Shown: in pieces, positions 7,484 through 15,865 of the stretch
How the letters are laid out: each line of letters opens with the position of its first letter
Numbering within the stretch: position 1 is the first letter of the stretch
Source of the DNA: BRH-c32 sp041674625
GTDB taxonomy: Bacteria; Bacteroidota; Ignavibacteria; Ignavibacteriales; Melioribacteraceae
Direction: 5' to 3'
DNA length: 35,673 bases
NCBI GenBank assembly: GCA_041674625.1
Contig: JBAYVI010000013.1
Coordinates: 1 to 35,673 of the forward strand
The notes under the pieces: model-generated
Database searches by the model: none
Told to the model about the DNA's origin: nothing
What the model saw: only the letters and a program-made list of their open reading frames with translations
Translations under genes and position numbers: made by a program

Positions 7484-8629
7484 TTAATTAAACTTTTTAT
7501 TTAACCATTCTCTTGTTATACGGTTACATTCAAATATTGTTTCTAAATCGGGTTCTCTGTGATTCTCGATAGTATCAAGTGCATAACCAATAAATTCGGG
7601 AATTTTGTTAAAACCAATCTTCCCCTCTAAAAAATTATAAACAGCTACTTCATTCGCAGCGTTCAAGATACATGGTGCAGTACCTCCTGCTTCCATAACA
7701 TCATAAGCCAAATTAAGGCATTCAAATTTTTCTGAATCCGGTTTTTGAAAAGAAAGGGTACCGATTTCACTAAAATTTGTTACAACTTTTTTATATTCAA
7801 AACGTTCCGGATAACTTAAAGCATACAATATTGGCAATTTCATATCCGGTGTACTTATTTGTGCTTTTATTGAACCATCAATAAAAGCTACCATTGAATG
7901 AATTATAGATTGAGGATGTATCACCACATCAATCTTTTCCTTTGGTAAATTAAAAAGCCAATGTGCTTCTATTACTTCTAAACCCTTATTCATCATCGTA
8001 GCGGAATCAATCGTTATCTTACTTCCCATCTTCCAATTTGGATGATTGAGTGCATCTGTAATCGTAACAGATTTTAATTCTTCTTTTCCCTTATTAAGAA
8101 AAGGTCCACCGGAAGCTGTTAAAATTAATTTATCAACATTCTTTTTCTCTTCGCCAACAAGGCATTGGAATATCGCACTATGCTCTGAATCTACCGGAAG
8201 CATTTCAGTACCATACTCTTCGCATAGCGATGTTACAAGTTCACCTGCAGCTACGAGTGTTTCTTTATTAGCAAGTGCAATCCGTTTTTTCCTTTTAATT
8301 CCCTCTATAGTAGGAGCTAATCCTGCAAATCCAACCATAGAAGAAAGGAGAATGTCATAATCAAGCGATCCACTTAATTCTAAAATCCCTTCTTCACCCT
8401 CTAAAACAATACATTTATTGCCAACGATCTTTCTTAGTTCCGCGGCTTTTTTTCTATCTCTCACTGCCACGGCTTCCGGACGAAATTCTTCTATCTGCTT
8501 TACAAGTAGGTCTATATTCTTATCAATTGTAAGTCCGGCAACATAAAAATGTTCCTTAAACTCTCTTACAATATCAAGAGTACTTACACCGATAGAACCG
8601 GTAGAACCTAATATTAAAATGCGTTTCAT
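7484..8629 (-). CDS. dxr: 1-deoxy-D-xylulose 5-phosphate reductoisomerase
   Basis: 381 residues, typical for the family. Converts DXP to MEP with NADPH, the committed step of the non-mevalonate isoprenoid pathway, in the cytoplasm. Visible signatures are the nucleotide-binding G-S-T-G-S-I-G at 8-14, A-N-K-E-T at 120-124, P-V-D-S-E-H-S-A at 145-152 with the metal ligands D147 and E149, T-A-S-G-G-P-F at 171-177, and S-A-T-M-M-N-K-G-L-E at 209-218 with the third metal ligand E218. The C-terminal domain contains the A-A-N-E-V-A-V segment. It is the first gene of a dxr-rseP unit, a neighbourhood found in many bacteria; cdsA and uppS, often alongside, are not here. Confidence 0.96.
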   Translation of the reverse strand: MKRILILGSTGSIGVSTLDIVREFKEHFYVAGLTIDKNIDLLVKQIEEFRPEAVAVRDRKKAAELRKIVGNKCIVLEGEEGILELSGSLDYDILLSSMVGFAGLAPTIEGIKRKKRIALANKETLVAAGELVTSLCEEYGTEMLPVDSEHSAIFQCLVGEEKKNVDKLILTASGGPFLNKGKEELKSVTITDALNHPNWKMGSKITIDSATMMNKGLEVIEAHWLFNLPKEKIDVVIHPQSIIHSMVAFIDGSIKAQISTPDMKLPILYALSYPERFEYKKVVTNFSEIGTLSFQKPDSEKFECLNLAYDVMEAGGTAPCILNAANEVAVYNFLEGKIGFNKIPEFIGYALDTIENHREPDLETIFECNRITREWLNKKFN

Positions 8630-8685
8630 TTTTTTCTCAAAGGGTAAACCACAATATTAATTATATTTATAATTAAAAGTAAGCT

Positions 8686-9177
8686 TTATCCCACAAAATG
8701 CCTGCTTAATGCAAGCAGTATATTTATAACTACCAATAGATTGATAAAGCTATTTAAGGTATAAAGTTTTCTTAAATTCTCATAAACTACTGGCTTAAGG
8801 GTCTCGCTATTTTCTAAATTTTCACCTAATTCAAGTCTGACTTTTTTCGCCGCCGGAATTACTTTTGCTCCAATTAGGAAAAGAATGAATACCATTATTA
8901 CTTGCTTAGTTATCAACCAATGATTTGCTGAAACTTGAAAGAAAGAAAATCCAGGATTTAGGAATACAACAAAGATTCCTGTAATTAAAATCCCCATTGA
9001 GCCAACTATTCCAATAATATTAATAAAATTAAGATATAGCTTAATAAACTTTCTTTCGCCGAATTTCATTTGGTTTTGTTTTATGTAGCTTCTTAGTATA
9101 TAATCACTTAAAAAATTTGCAAGCCATATACCGGCAAACAAAATATGTATAGTTACTAATATTGGATAAAATGTCAT
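8686..9177 (-). CDS. Four-helix membrane protein (DUF2269/CopD-like)
   Basis: 163 residues with four predicted helices (about 3-25, 48-72, 85-105, 140-160). The first helix has H11 followed by A-G-I-W-L-A-N, resembling the H...G-x-W pattern in CopD- and DUF2269-type proteins, where a membrane His may bind haem or metal. A second His and Trp (N-H-W-L) precede helix 3, and H160 is near the end. I cannot assign a function; a redox or metal-related membrane protein is only a suggestion. It is 56 bases upstream of dxr on the same strand and divergent from the cytochrome c gene with 176 bases between, which would fit a redox connection but does not show one. Confidence 0.6.
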   Translation of the reverse strand: MTFYPILVTIHILFAGIWLANFLSDYILRSYIKQNQMKFGERKFIKLYLNFINIIGIVGSMGILITGIFVVFLNPGFSFFQVSANHWLITKQVIMVFILFLIGAKVIPAAKKVRLELGENLENSETLKPVVYENLRKLYTLNSFINLLVVINILLALSRHFVG

Positions 9178-9286
9178 ATTTACTCACTTTCTTAAAATTT
9201 AAGCTATAATTTACGAAAAATATTGATTACCCTAAAGGGAGTAAGTCGATTCTTGGACTTTCTATCCGGTATTAATTTCTCCCTTG

Positions 9287-9318
9287 CTTGTAAATTGCGT
9301 TCTTTAATTTTAACTTTG
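9287..9318 (+). promoter_or_regulatory. Possible Bacteroidota-type promoter for the cytochrome c gene
   Basis: CTTG at 9287-9290 and TAACTTTG at 9311-9318 (a full match to TAnnTTTG) are separated by 20 bases, close to the TTTG-N19-TAnnTTTG consensus. The -7 box ends 35 bases before the ATG. Confidence 0.35.
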
Positions 9319-9353
9319 TGTTCAAGCAATTAATTTGAAAGGAAATTCAAGTA

Positions 9354-9773
9354 ATGACAAATGCACAAAAATGGGTAGCCGCTTTTTTAGGTCTTTTTTT
9401 AATCATATTTTTAATCGGGAGATTCACTCAAAAAGATGAAATATCCATGATTCCTGAAGATAACGCATTTATGGGTGGAGAAAATAAGGAACAATCAAAT
9501 AAACCCGCCGGACTTGTCTTAATCGAACAAAATGGATGTCAATCCTGCCATGGAGAAGATTTTAATGGAACTACATTAGCACCAGCATTGGCTTCTCTAA
9601 AAGAACATTGGGATAGAGATGGTTTAATTAATTATTTGCGCAATCCATCTTCATATAGTGGTGATAAACGCTTTGAAGCATATAAAGCACAATATAGAAG
9701 CATTATGCCTTCTTATGGTAATGTGGAAGTAAAAGACCTTGGTAAAATTGCAGATTTCCTGTTAAATAAATAG
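9354..9773 (+). CDS. Membrane-anchored monohaem cytochrome c
   Basis: 139 residues. One N-terminal helix (about 8-22) is an uncleaved anchor, followed by a polar linker to about residue 52 and a class I cytochrome c domain. The haem site is C62-Q-S-C65-H66, with the usual A-P-A-L after it (76-79) and the likely distal ligand M118 in S-I-M-P-S-Y-G. D-L-G-K-I-A-D-F-L-L forms the C-terminal helix. It should carry electrons on the periplasmic face of the inner membrane. Partner oxidase or reductase unknown; no other respiratory subunit is next to it. The ATG at 9354 has an AAAGGA Shine-Dalgarno ten bases upstream. It appears monocistronic, with a 10-bp hairpin 36 bases after its stop. Confidence 0.9.
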   Translation: MTNAQKWVAAFLGLFLIIFLIGRFTQKDEISMIPEDNAFMGGENKEQSNKPAGLVLIEQNGCQSCHGEDFNGTTLAPALASLKEHWDRDGLINYLRNPSSYSGDKRFEAYKAQYRSIMPSYGNVEVKDLGKIADFLLNK

Positions 9774-9809
9774 TAGCCATTCCTAATGATATAAATCATT
9801 TTGAATCAA

Positions 9810-9842
9810 ATTCCCTGAGGAACAAACTATCACTCAGGGAAT
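9810..9842. terminator. Bidirectional hairpin between convergent genes
   Basis: Perfect 10-bp stem ATTCCCTGAG (9810-9819) with CTCAGGGAAT (9833-9842) and a 13-base loop, in the 217-base gap between the cytochrome c gene and the convergent amidase gene. There is no long T-tract on either side. The rest of this gap holds nothing I can identify. Confidence 0.5.
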
Positions 9843-9990
9843 ATACTCTTAAATGTTTCATCAAAATCATCAACAACTATATTTTTTGTTCTTATATAAA
9901 ATCAAGTTATACCAAATCATAAGGCAATCGAAATCAATTAAATAAGTTAGGAATGAGTAATTAATTAAAAGAGAAGCAGTAAAGTAAATA

Positions 9991-11784
9991 TTATTCGCTA
10001 ACTTCTGAATCGTAATACGCTTTATATTTAATAACAGATTCAAGAATTGCCTTGGAGATTTGATCCTGCCCCTTTTTGCTATTTAAAAATGCTTCGTCCT
10101 CGTAGTTAGATAAAAACCCGGTTTCTATTAATACACTTGGCATTGAAGCACCTACAAGTACATAGAAACCCGCCTGCTTAACCCCATAGGAAGGGTTTGA
10201 TACACCCGTTTTCCATTGTGTATTTAATACATCTGAAAATTTTTCAGAGTAACGCATATATTGAGAATGCGCCATACTCACGAGAATAAAATTCTCATCC
10301 GTCAATTTCTGATATTTATTCGGATCATTTTCATATTGAATTACACTATTTTCAAACTCAGCAATAGATATGGCTTCTTTTGTACGTCCGGGGCGAAGCA
10401 GATAAACTTCAAAACCTTTTCTATTGCTCGGTTTTTGGGCCGATGAATTGCAATGAATGGAAATAAATAACTTGCCGTTATTTTCATTTGCTATTTTACC
10501 TCGGCGATAAAGTTCTATAAATTGGTCTGTGCTCCGCGTATAAATTACTTTAACATCGGGAAGATTTTTTTTAATTAACGCACCAAGTTTAAGAGCTATT
10601 GCAAGATTAATATCTTTTTCTTTTACTCCCGTAATGCCTATTGCTCCGGGATCCTTACCGCCATGCCCTGCATCAATCACTATTGCATCGAAAGTCCACT
10701 TTGTTTTTACTTCTTCTACTTCGGCTTTGTTTGTAGTGCCTTCAAATAGTTTATTATGAACGGTTACTAATAAATCTCCTGTTTCGACATCAAAAAATGC
10801 CTCACTTCTCGAATATCCTTCTTTAAGATCAAAAACAAACTGCCAATTATTTCCTCCTGTTTTTTTAAGTGAGGCCTTTTTTACTAATCCGGTTGGCTCT
10901 ATAAAATTTAATATTCCTGGGGCAATTGTAGTTCTTGTTAGAAACAGATAAAGCTTACCATCGCTAATCGAATGACGAGGAGTATTAATTCTCTTAGAAG
11001 TATTAAATCTAAGCATCGTGCCATTAGCTTTTTCTTCAATGCTCGCACCATAAATATTATATTTTAGTGCTTCCGGTGATTTCGCAGCAGGCTTCGGTAT
11101 CGAAGTCGATTCTTTACCCGAATTATCCGGCGAATTTTTCGTTGCATTAGGAATATGAGGCTGAATAGGTGTTATTGCGGCTATTTGCTTTGAAGATACC
11201 TCGGAGATATTAGCCGTAGTATTCGTTGCGATTTTTGCTGAATTTGCACTCGTTTCTAATATTGCTTTCTCACTGCTTTTAGTAATAGAATTACTTTCCG
11301 ATTTAAACAAATCCACAAACATAGTTGCAGGATTATATTTTTTAGAAGTAATATTTAATTGTTTCGCTGATTCATTAAATATTAGTTCTTTACTGTATCC
11401 CAAAGAAAAATAATCTATACTATATGCAAGCGGCACAAAAATATCATCCCCAATTATCATAGTTGAAATTGGTAATTGGAATAATGCTTCATCTTGAGAA
11501 TCGATTGCTCTTCCCGATACAACCACGTATTGATTCCTTCCCGTGAATTTAATTCTATAATCGGTAAATTTTAATTCAATCTTTTTCGATTCTTGATTTA
11601 TGTATATACCTGCATTTAGAAGAGCGGACATTTCTTTAAGAGAAACAAATGTAACCCCTTCCCTAACAACAAATGAAAGTGTGGCAGGGGAACCATTATT
11701 ATCCACACTTATTTTATATAATCGCTGAGCGTTAATAGATGTGGTAATTATAAGCAATATGTATATGAATATAATTTTTTTCAT
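9991..11784 (-). CDS. Exported N-acetylmuramoyl-L-alanine amidase (Amidase_3)
   Basis: 597 residues from the ATG at 11784; the frame is open to a TTG at 11793, but M-K-K starts a standard signal peptide ending S-I-N-A-Q. It cleaves the amide between MurNAc and the peptide stem, probably in daughter-cell separation or wall turnover. Domains: about 22-147, a copper-amine-oxidase-N-like fold (twice V-F-V-P-L/F-V-S-L-type motifs); 150-237, a Ser/Thr/Asn/Lys/Pro-rich linker; 240-345, an AMIN-like beta domain; 365-590, the Amidase_3 catalytic domain. Zinc and catalytic residues are H374 (D-A-G-H-G-G), E389, H444 (I-S-I-H-C-N-S) and E554 (L-I-E-T-G-F-L-S-N). The start lies one base after the stop of the methyltransferase-like gene, so it is the last gene of a three-gene minus-strand unit. 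Confidence 0.93.
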   Translation of the reverse strand: MKKIIFIYILLIITTSINAQRLYKISVDNNGSPATLSFVVREGVTFVSLKEMSALLNAGIYINQESKKIELKFTDYRIKFTGRNQYVVVSGRAIDSQDEALFQLPISTMIIGDDIFVPLAYSIDYFSLGYSKELIFNESAKQLNITSKKYNPATMFVDLFKSESNSITKSSEKAILETSANSAKIATNTTANISEVSSKQIAAITPIQPHIPNATKNSPDNSGKESTSIPKPAAKSPEALKYNIYGASIEEKANGTMLRFNTSKRINTPRHSISDGKLYLFLTRTTIAPGILNFIEPTGLVKKASLKKTGGNNWQFVFDLKEGYSRSEAFFDVETGDLLVTVHNKLFEGTTNKAEVEEVKTKWTFDAIVIDAGHGGKDPGAIGITGVKEKDINLAIALKLGALIKKNLPDVKVIYTRSTDQFIELYRRGKIANENNGKLFISIHCNSSAQKPSNRKGFEVYLLRPGRTKEAISIAEFENSVIQYENDPNKYQKLTDENFILVSMAHSQYMRYSEKFSDVLNTQWKTGVSNPSYGVKQAGFYVLVGASMPSVLIETGFLSNYEDEAFLNSKKGQDQISKAILESVIKYKAYYDSEVSE

Positions 11785-11785
11785 A

Positions 11786-12373
11786 TTATCCAATGAATGG
11801 AATCATAAATCTGCTTTTCTTTTTATACTCACTGAAATTTTCTTTGAAATGTTTAAGTAAAATTTTTTCTTCTAAAAATGCCCGCATTATAAATAAAGGC
11901 AGTTCGATCAAAATCACCAATGGTATAATGATGTAACTTAGAAGGGCAATACCTGCACCAAAATCGCTTAAGAATTGCGATAAATATTGCGGATGACGTA
12001 TATATTTATAAATTCCGGAACTAACTAACTTATGTTCTTTTAGAATTACAACATCCTGAGCGTAACTATCTCCTAATTCCTTAAATGAAATTACTTGAAT
12101 CCATGAAAATATTATGTAAAGTGCAAGACCGATATATCTCCATATAGCAAATTGCTCTTTGAATGATTCAGGCAAAACGAAAGCATTAAAGGCACTCACA
12201 ATAGTAAGAATTAATATGAGGGCAGAAATATTAGGAGGCAATTTTTGAAGAAAAGATTCGGGACGTTCGGTTACTTTTAATACCGAAATCCTTACACCTT
12301 TCTTCGCCGCAGAAGCATTGGCACTCATTGTAACAACTAAATTGATTAATAATATTATATTAATCGGATCCAT
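11786..12373 (-). CDS. Isoprenylcysteine/phospholipid methyltransferase-like membrane protein
   Basis: 195 residues with about five hydrophobic segments (5-22, 48-66, 78-96, 138-165 as a hairpin). The C-terminal half carries the family signature G-I-Y-K-Y-I-R-H-P-Q-Y-L at 120-131 and E-E-K at 168-170 followed by F-S-E-Y-K-K-K, which bind S-adenosylmethionine in ICMT and PEMT-type integral membrane methyltransferases. Bacteria have no prenylated proteins of the eukaryotic kind, so the substrate is open: a lipid, quinone-like compound or small molecule. A good Shine-Dalgarno (GGAG, eight bases from the ATG) is present. It is the middle gene between the TIGR01777 gene (38 bases upstream) and the amidase (one base downstream). 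Confidence 0.83.
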   Translation of the reverse strand: MDPINIILLINLVVTMSANASAAKKGVRISVLKVTERPESFLQKLPPNISALILILTIVSAFNAFVLPESFKEQFAIWRYIGLALYIIFSWIQVISFKELGDSYAQDVVILKEHKLVSSGIYKYIRHPQYLSQFLSDFGAGIALLSYIIIPLVILIELPLFIMRAFLEEKILLKHFKENFSEYKKKSRFMIPFIG

Positions 12374-12411
12374 TTAAGTAACTCCACAATTAATTCGGTA
12401 ATATAACAACT

Positions 12412-13308
12412 TTATTGATTTAAAATCATTTTCAGCGCATTGTGAAGAGACGCGAACTTAAATTTAAATCCGCTTTCTAAAGTTTTTTTAGGATTTATTT
12501 TTACACCCTTTAATACATTGTCAGCCCCTTCTCCATACAAAATTTTGATTATAAATTCCGGCACCTTCATAAAAGAAGGACGGTGCATAACATTACCGAG
12601 TTCGCTGCTAAATTGTTTTAATGTTACAGATTCCGGTGATACTCCATTATAAATACCATTTAAATCATTCTCTAAAGCAAAAATAAAAAGATTTGCAATG
12701 TCCTCAATATGTATCCATGGAAATGGCTGATCTCCAGAACCGATTGGTCCGCCGACAAAAAACTTGAATGGGACAATCATTTTTGAAAGTGCCCCCTCGT
12801 TTTCATCTAAGACAATTCCAATCCGTATTAACACTCTTCTTCCATATATTAAAGATTCAGATGCGTTTTCCCACTTAACTACTACTTCACTTAGGAAATC
12901 TTTTCCATTATTTGAGTTTTCATCACACTGATTAGCTTGAACACCATAATAACCAATGGCAGAAGCACCTATATAGACCTGCGGCTTTTGTGAAACTGAA
13001 TTTATTACTTCAACTATTTTTTTTGTAGTCTCAACACGACTGTAGAGAATTTTTGATTTATGTTCTTCGTTCCATCTACGCGCCATAACGTTTTCGCCTG
13101 CGAGATGAATCACTGCATGCGCTCCATTAATTTCTTCTGTTAATTCTTCTTCATTCCATTTGATACATTTCGTTAATCCCGGTAATTGTTTCATTGCTTT
13201 TTCGGGATTCCGAGTAACACCTACTACCAAATACCCCTTATTGAGAAGTTTATTCGATATATTTTTCCCAATTAACCCTGTTATTCCCGTTATAATTATT
13301 TTTTTCAT
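12412..13308 (-). CDS. TIGR01777-family NAD(P)-dependent epimerase
   Basis: 298 residues, full length for this extended SDR subfamily (YfcH/SulA-like). The Rossmann motif G-I-T-G-L-I-G is at 8-14, followed by H-L-A-G-E-N-V with M-A-R-R-W (about residues 70-80), the Y-Y-G of S-A-I-G-Y-Y-G with its catalytic Tyr, R-I-G-I-V-L-D at about 163, and P-W-I-H-I-E-D. The C-terminal DUF1731-like part (about 245-295) ends with P-K-K-T-L-E-S-G-F-K-F. Some relatives have been tied to cell-division inhibition, but the catalysed reaction is not established. An AAGGAG Shine-Dalgarno sits just before the ATG. First gene of the unit leading to the membrane methyltransferase and the amidase. Confidence 0.9.
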   Translation of the reverse strand: MKKIIITGITGLIGKNISNKLLNKGYLVVGVTRNPEKAMKQLPGLTKCIKWNEEELTEEINGAHAVIHLAGENVMARRWNEEHKSKILYSRVETTKKIVEVINSVSQKPQVYIGASAIGYYGVQANQCDENSNNGKDFLSEVVVKWENASESLIYGRRVLIRIGIVLDENEGALSKMIVPFKFFVGGPIGSGDQPFPWIHIEDIANLFIFALENDLNGIYNGVSPESVTLKQFSSELGNVMHRPSFMKVPEFIIKILYGEGADNVLKGVKINPKKTLESGFKFKFASLHNALKMILNQ

Positions 13309-13329
13309 AAAATACTCCTTAGCTTGTGA

Positions 13330-13344
13330 AACATATTATATGTT
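13330..13344. promoter_or_regulatory. Inverted repeat in a divergent promoter region
   Basis: AACATAT-T-ATATGTT, a perfect 7+1+7 palindrome, in the 96-base gap between the divergent TIGR01777 and DUF5686 genes. The size fits an operator for a dimeric regulator, but A/T-rich palindromes arise easily by chance here. Confidence 0.25.
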
Positions 13345-13404
13345 CAATAAGTTTACAAGTATCTCCAAAATATCATATTTTTACTTAAACCTTGAGGGCA
13401 ATAT

Positions 13405-15855
13405 ATGAAAAGAAATTATACTTACCTTTTTATCGTACTCATTATGTTTATCACAATTACAAAAATTAATTCGCAACAACTATCAATTAAAGGAAAAGTA
13501 TTAGATAAAAAAGATGGATTGGCTTTAAGCTTTGCAAATATCAGAGTTAGTAACTCCTCGATTGGAACGGCTGCAAATGTGGAAGGAGATTTTGAACTCC
13601 GCCTTAAACCAGATAGCTACACTATAATAATTTCATTTATAGGATATAAATCCGATTCAATTAAAGTGAATCTCAATGCGAATAAGAATTTAATGATTCC
13701 ATTGGAGCGGATATCAATAAACTTACCCGAAATAACCGTACTTCCGAAAGAAAATCCGGCAAATGAAATAATCCGCCGTGTAATTAAAGCGAAGAAAGAG
13801 AGAGAAGAAAAACTTGATTCATATATTTTTCACGCTTATACCAAAGGACTAATTAAAACTACTCAAAGTATTTCTGCCAAAGACAGAAGTGTAAATTTAA
13901 GTATTAGTACACGAGATACCGGTGCACTTAAAATTACAGGTATAATCGAAAATGAAAGTATCGGATATTTTCAAAAACCTTCTTCCTACAAAGACGAAAT
14001 AATAGCACAAAAACAAAGCTCAAATACACCGTCATCAATTAATATCCTAACCGGCGGAAGGTTAATTCAGAATTTTTATTCAGACGATATTCAGTTCTTT
14101 GGAAAACCATTAACGAGCCCAATTTCCGAAGATGCTCTCGACTATTACTATTTCGATCTCAAAGATACTTTGGCTTATGATAATAGAGCTGTTTATCAAA
14201 TCTATTTTGAAACACAAGACCGTTCCGACCCCGGTTTCTATGGAACTATTTATATAGCAGACAAAACTTTCAATTTAGAGAAATTAGAGGTTTTCCTTAA
14301 TCGTGCCGCTAATCCGGGTGGTATTTTCGATAAAGTTAATATTTTTCAGCAATTTCAGCTATATGAAAACAATATCTCTATGCCGATTGATTATAGAATT
14401 TTCGCAGATGGTAATGTCTTGGGAATTGCAAAATTCGGATTTGAGTTAAATTCGATTTTCTTTGATTACGATATTAATTCTAAAATTCCCGAAAATAAAT
14501 TTGATATGGCGGTTATAAAAGTTCTTCCCGATGCGGATAAAAAAGATTCAACTTACTGGAAAAATACTCAGACGATCCCAAATACACTTGAAGAGATTAA
14601 GGCTTATGCAAGAATCGACAGCGTTGAATCCATCCCACGAACATTCTGGGATAATTTTTCTTTTCTCGCATCTCGTCTTTATCTGAATGATAATTATTCC
14701 TTTACAGGTTTAACCGGACTGTATCATTTTAATAGGGTTGAAGGACATTCTCTTGATTTCGGGCTATACGGTGAAAGTCTATTAAATAAACGCCTTAATT
14801 GGTCAACAGACTTCTCTTATGGATTTTCAGATAAAAAATTCAAGCAGGAATTTGAAGCTTCTTATCTCGTTGGCGAATATAGAACCGGAAAAGTATATCT
14901 AAATGCTTACAACAAGTTAACCGACCTTTTTGGCGAATCGAATAAATACAACAAATTAACTTCAACGGCTCTAAGTTGGATTTCTAAAAATGATTTTAGA
15001 GACTATTACTATACGAGAGGAATAGAGTTTTCGATCGACGAGCAAGTATTTCCTATTCTAAAATTAGGAGCGGGATTTTTATATCGTGAAGATAGAACGG
15101 CTTTTAATAAGTCTAATTTCTCACTTTTTAATCAGAGTAAGACATACCGAAAAAATAAAGTAATTACTCCTGCAAATACAGAAGCACTCACAGCATCCTT
15201 TACTCTTGATTTTAGAAAATATATTGAGGATGGTTATTTTAGAAGACGAGCATCCTTTGGTGAAGCATTCTTTTTATTAAGCGGCTCAATCATATCCTCA
15301 CTCGGTACAAGTGACTATATGTTCGATCAATACAAAGCAAACATCTATTCATTTATTCCTACTTATCGTTCTACAAATATTGTAATGAATGTTAATACGA
15401 CATTTTCTAATGGCGGAGTTCCTTTCCAAATGATGGAGGCCCTCCCAGGTAATATCGAAAGTGGAGGAAAAAACTTCACCTTCCGAACATTACGAATAGG
15501 TGAGGTCTTTGGAGATAAAGTGATTGCTATCAATCTAGAACATAACATCAACGATGAATTATTTCGTTTCCTAAGCATTCCTTTTATTGAGGATATTCAG
15601 CTTGCTTTGTCATTTCATTTTAATATGGCTTGGACTTCTCTTTCCAAAGAGAGTAAAGAGATTAATAGAATGGCATTAAATGGTAGTTATTTGCAACCTT
15701 ATTCAAGTAAGCAAATTGAATTTACGCAACCATTTATGGAAGCTGGTTTCGGAATAGGACAGTTACTTTTTCCAATCAAATTTGAATTTACATGGAAACT
15801 CAATCATTTTGGAAATAATAATTTTGTAATTTCACTTAATACTTTTGTTTTGTAA
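13405..15855 (+). CDS. Carboxypeptidase-regulatory-like plus DUF5686 outer-membrane protein
   Basis: 816 residues. Signal peptide about 1-24. Residues 26-105 form a CarboxypepD_reg-like domain (S-I-K-G-K-V-L-D-K-K-D-G near 26, then G-T-A-A-N-V-E-G-D-F-E-L and a Y-T-I-I-I-S-F-I-G-Y-K strand), as in the N-terminal extensions of TonB-dependent receptors. From about 115 (N-P-A-N-E-I-I-R-R-V-I-K-A-K-K-E-R) onward it matches the DUF5686 pattern: an alpha/beta region, then many amphipathic strands to a terminal strand ending F-V-L. There is no TonB plug domain. DUF5686 proteins belong to Bacteroidota-type outer membranes and have no established function. The gene stops ten bases before the start of the amylase gene, so the two are co-transcribed. 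Confidence 0.85.
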   Translation: MKRNYTYLFIVLIMFITITKINSQQLSIKGKVLDKKDGLALSFANIRVSNSSIGTAANVEGDFELRLKPDSYTIIISFIGYKSDSIKVNLNANKNLMIPLERISINLPEITVLPKENPANEIIRRVIKAKKEREEKLDSYIFHAYTKGLIKTTQSISAKDRSVNLSISTRDTGALKITGIIENESIGYFQKPSSYKDEIIAQKQSSNTPSSINILTGGRLIQNFYSDDIQFFGKPLTSPISEDALDYYYFDLKDTLAYDNRAVYQIYFETQDRSDPGFYGTIYIADKTFNLEKLEVFLNRAANPGGIFDKVNIFQQFQLYENNISMPIDYRIFADGNVLGIAKFGFELNSIFFDYDINSKIPENKFDMAVIKVLPDADKKDSTYWKNTQTIPNTLEEIKAYARIDSVESIPRTFWDNFSFLASRLYLNDNYSFTGLTGLYHFNRVEGHSLDFGLYGESLLNKRLNWSTDFSYGFSDKKFKQEFEASYLVGEYRTGKVYLNAYNKLTDLFGESNKYNKLTSTALSWISKNDFRDYYYTRGIEFSIDEQVFPILKLGAGFLYREDRTAFNKSNFSLFNQSKTYRKNKVITPANTEALTASFTLDFRKYIEDGYFRRRASFGEAFFLLSGSIISSLGTSDYMFDQYKANIYSFIPTYRSTNIVMNVNTTFSNGGVPFQMMEALPGNIESGGKNFTFRTLRIGEVFGDKVIAINLEHNINDELFRFLSIPFIEDIQLALSFHFNMAWTSLSKESKEINRMALNGSYLQPYSSKQIEFTQPFMEAGFGIGQLLFPIKFEFTWKLNHFGNNNFVISLNTFVL

Positions 15856-15865
15856 TAGGAATTAT

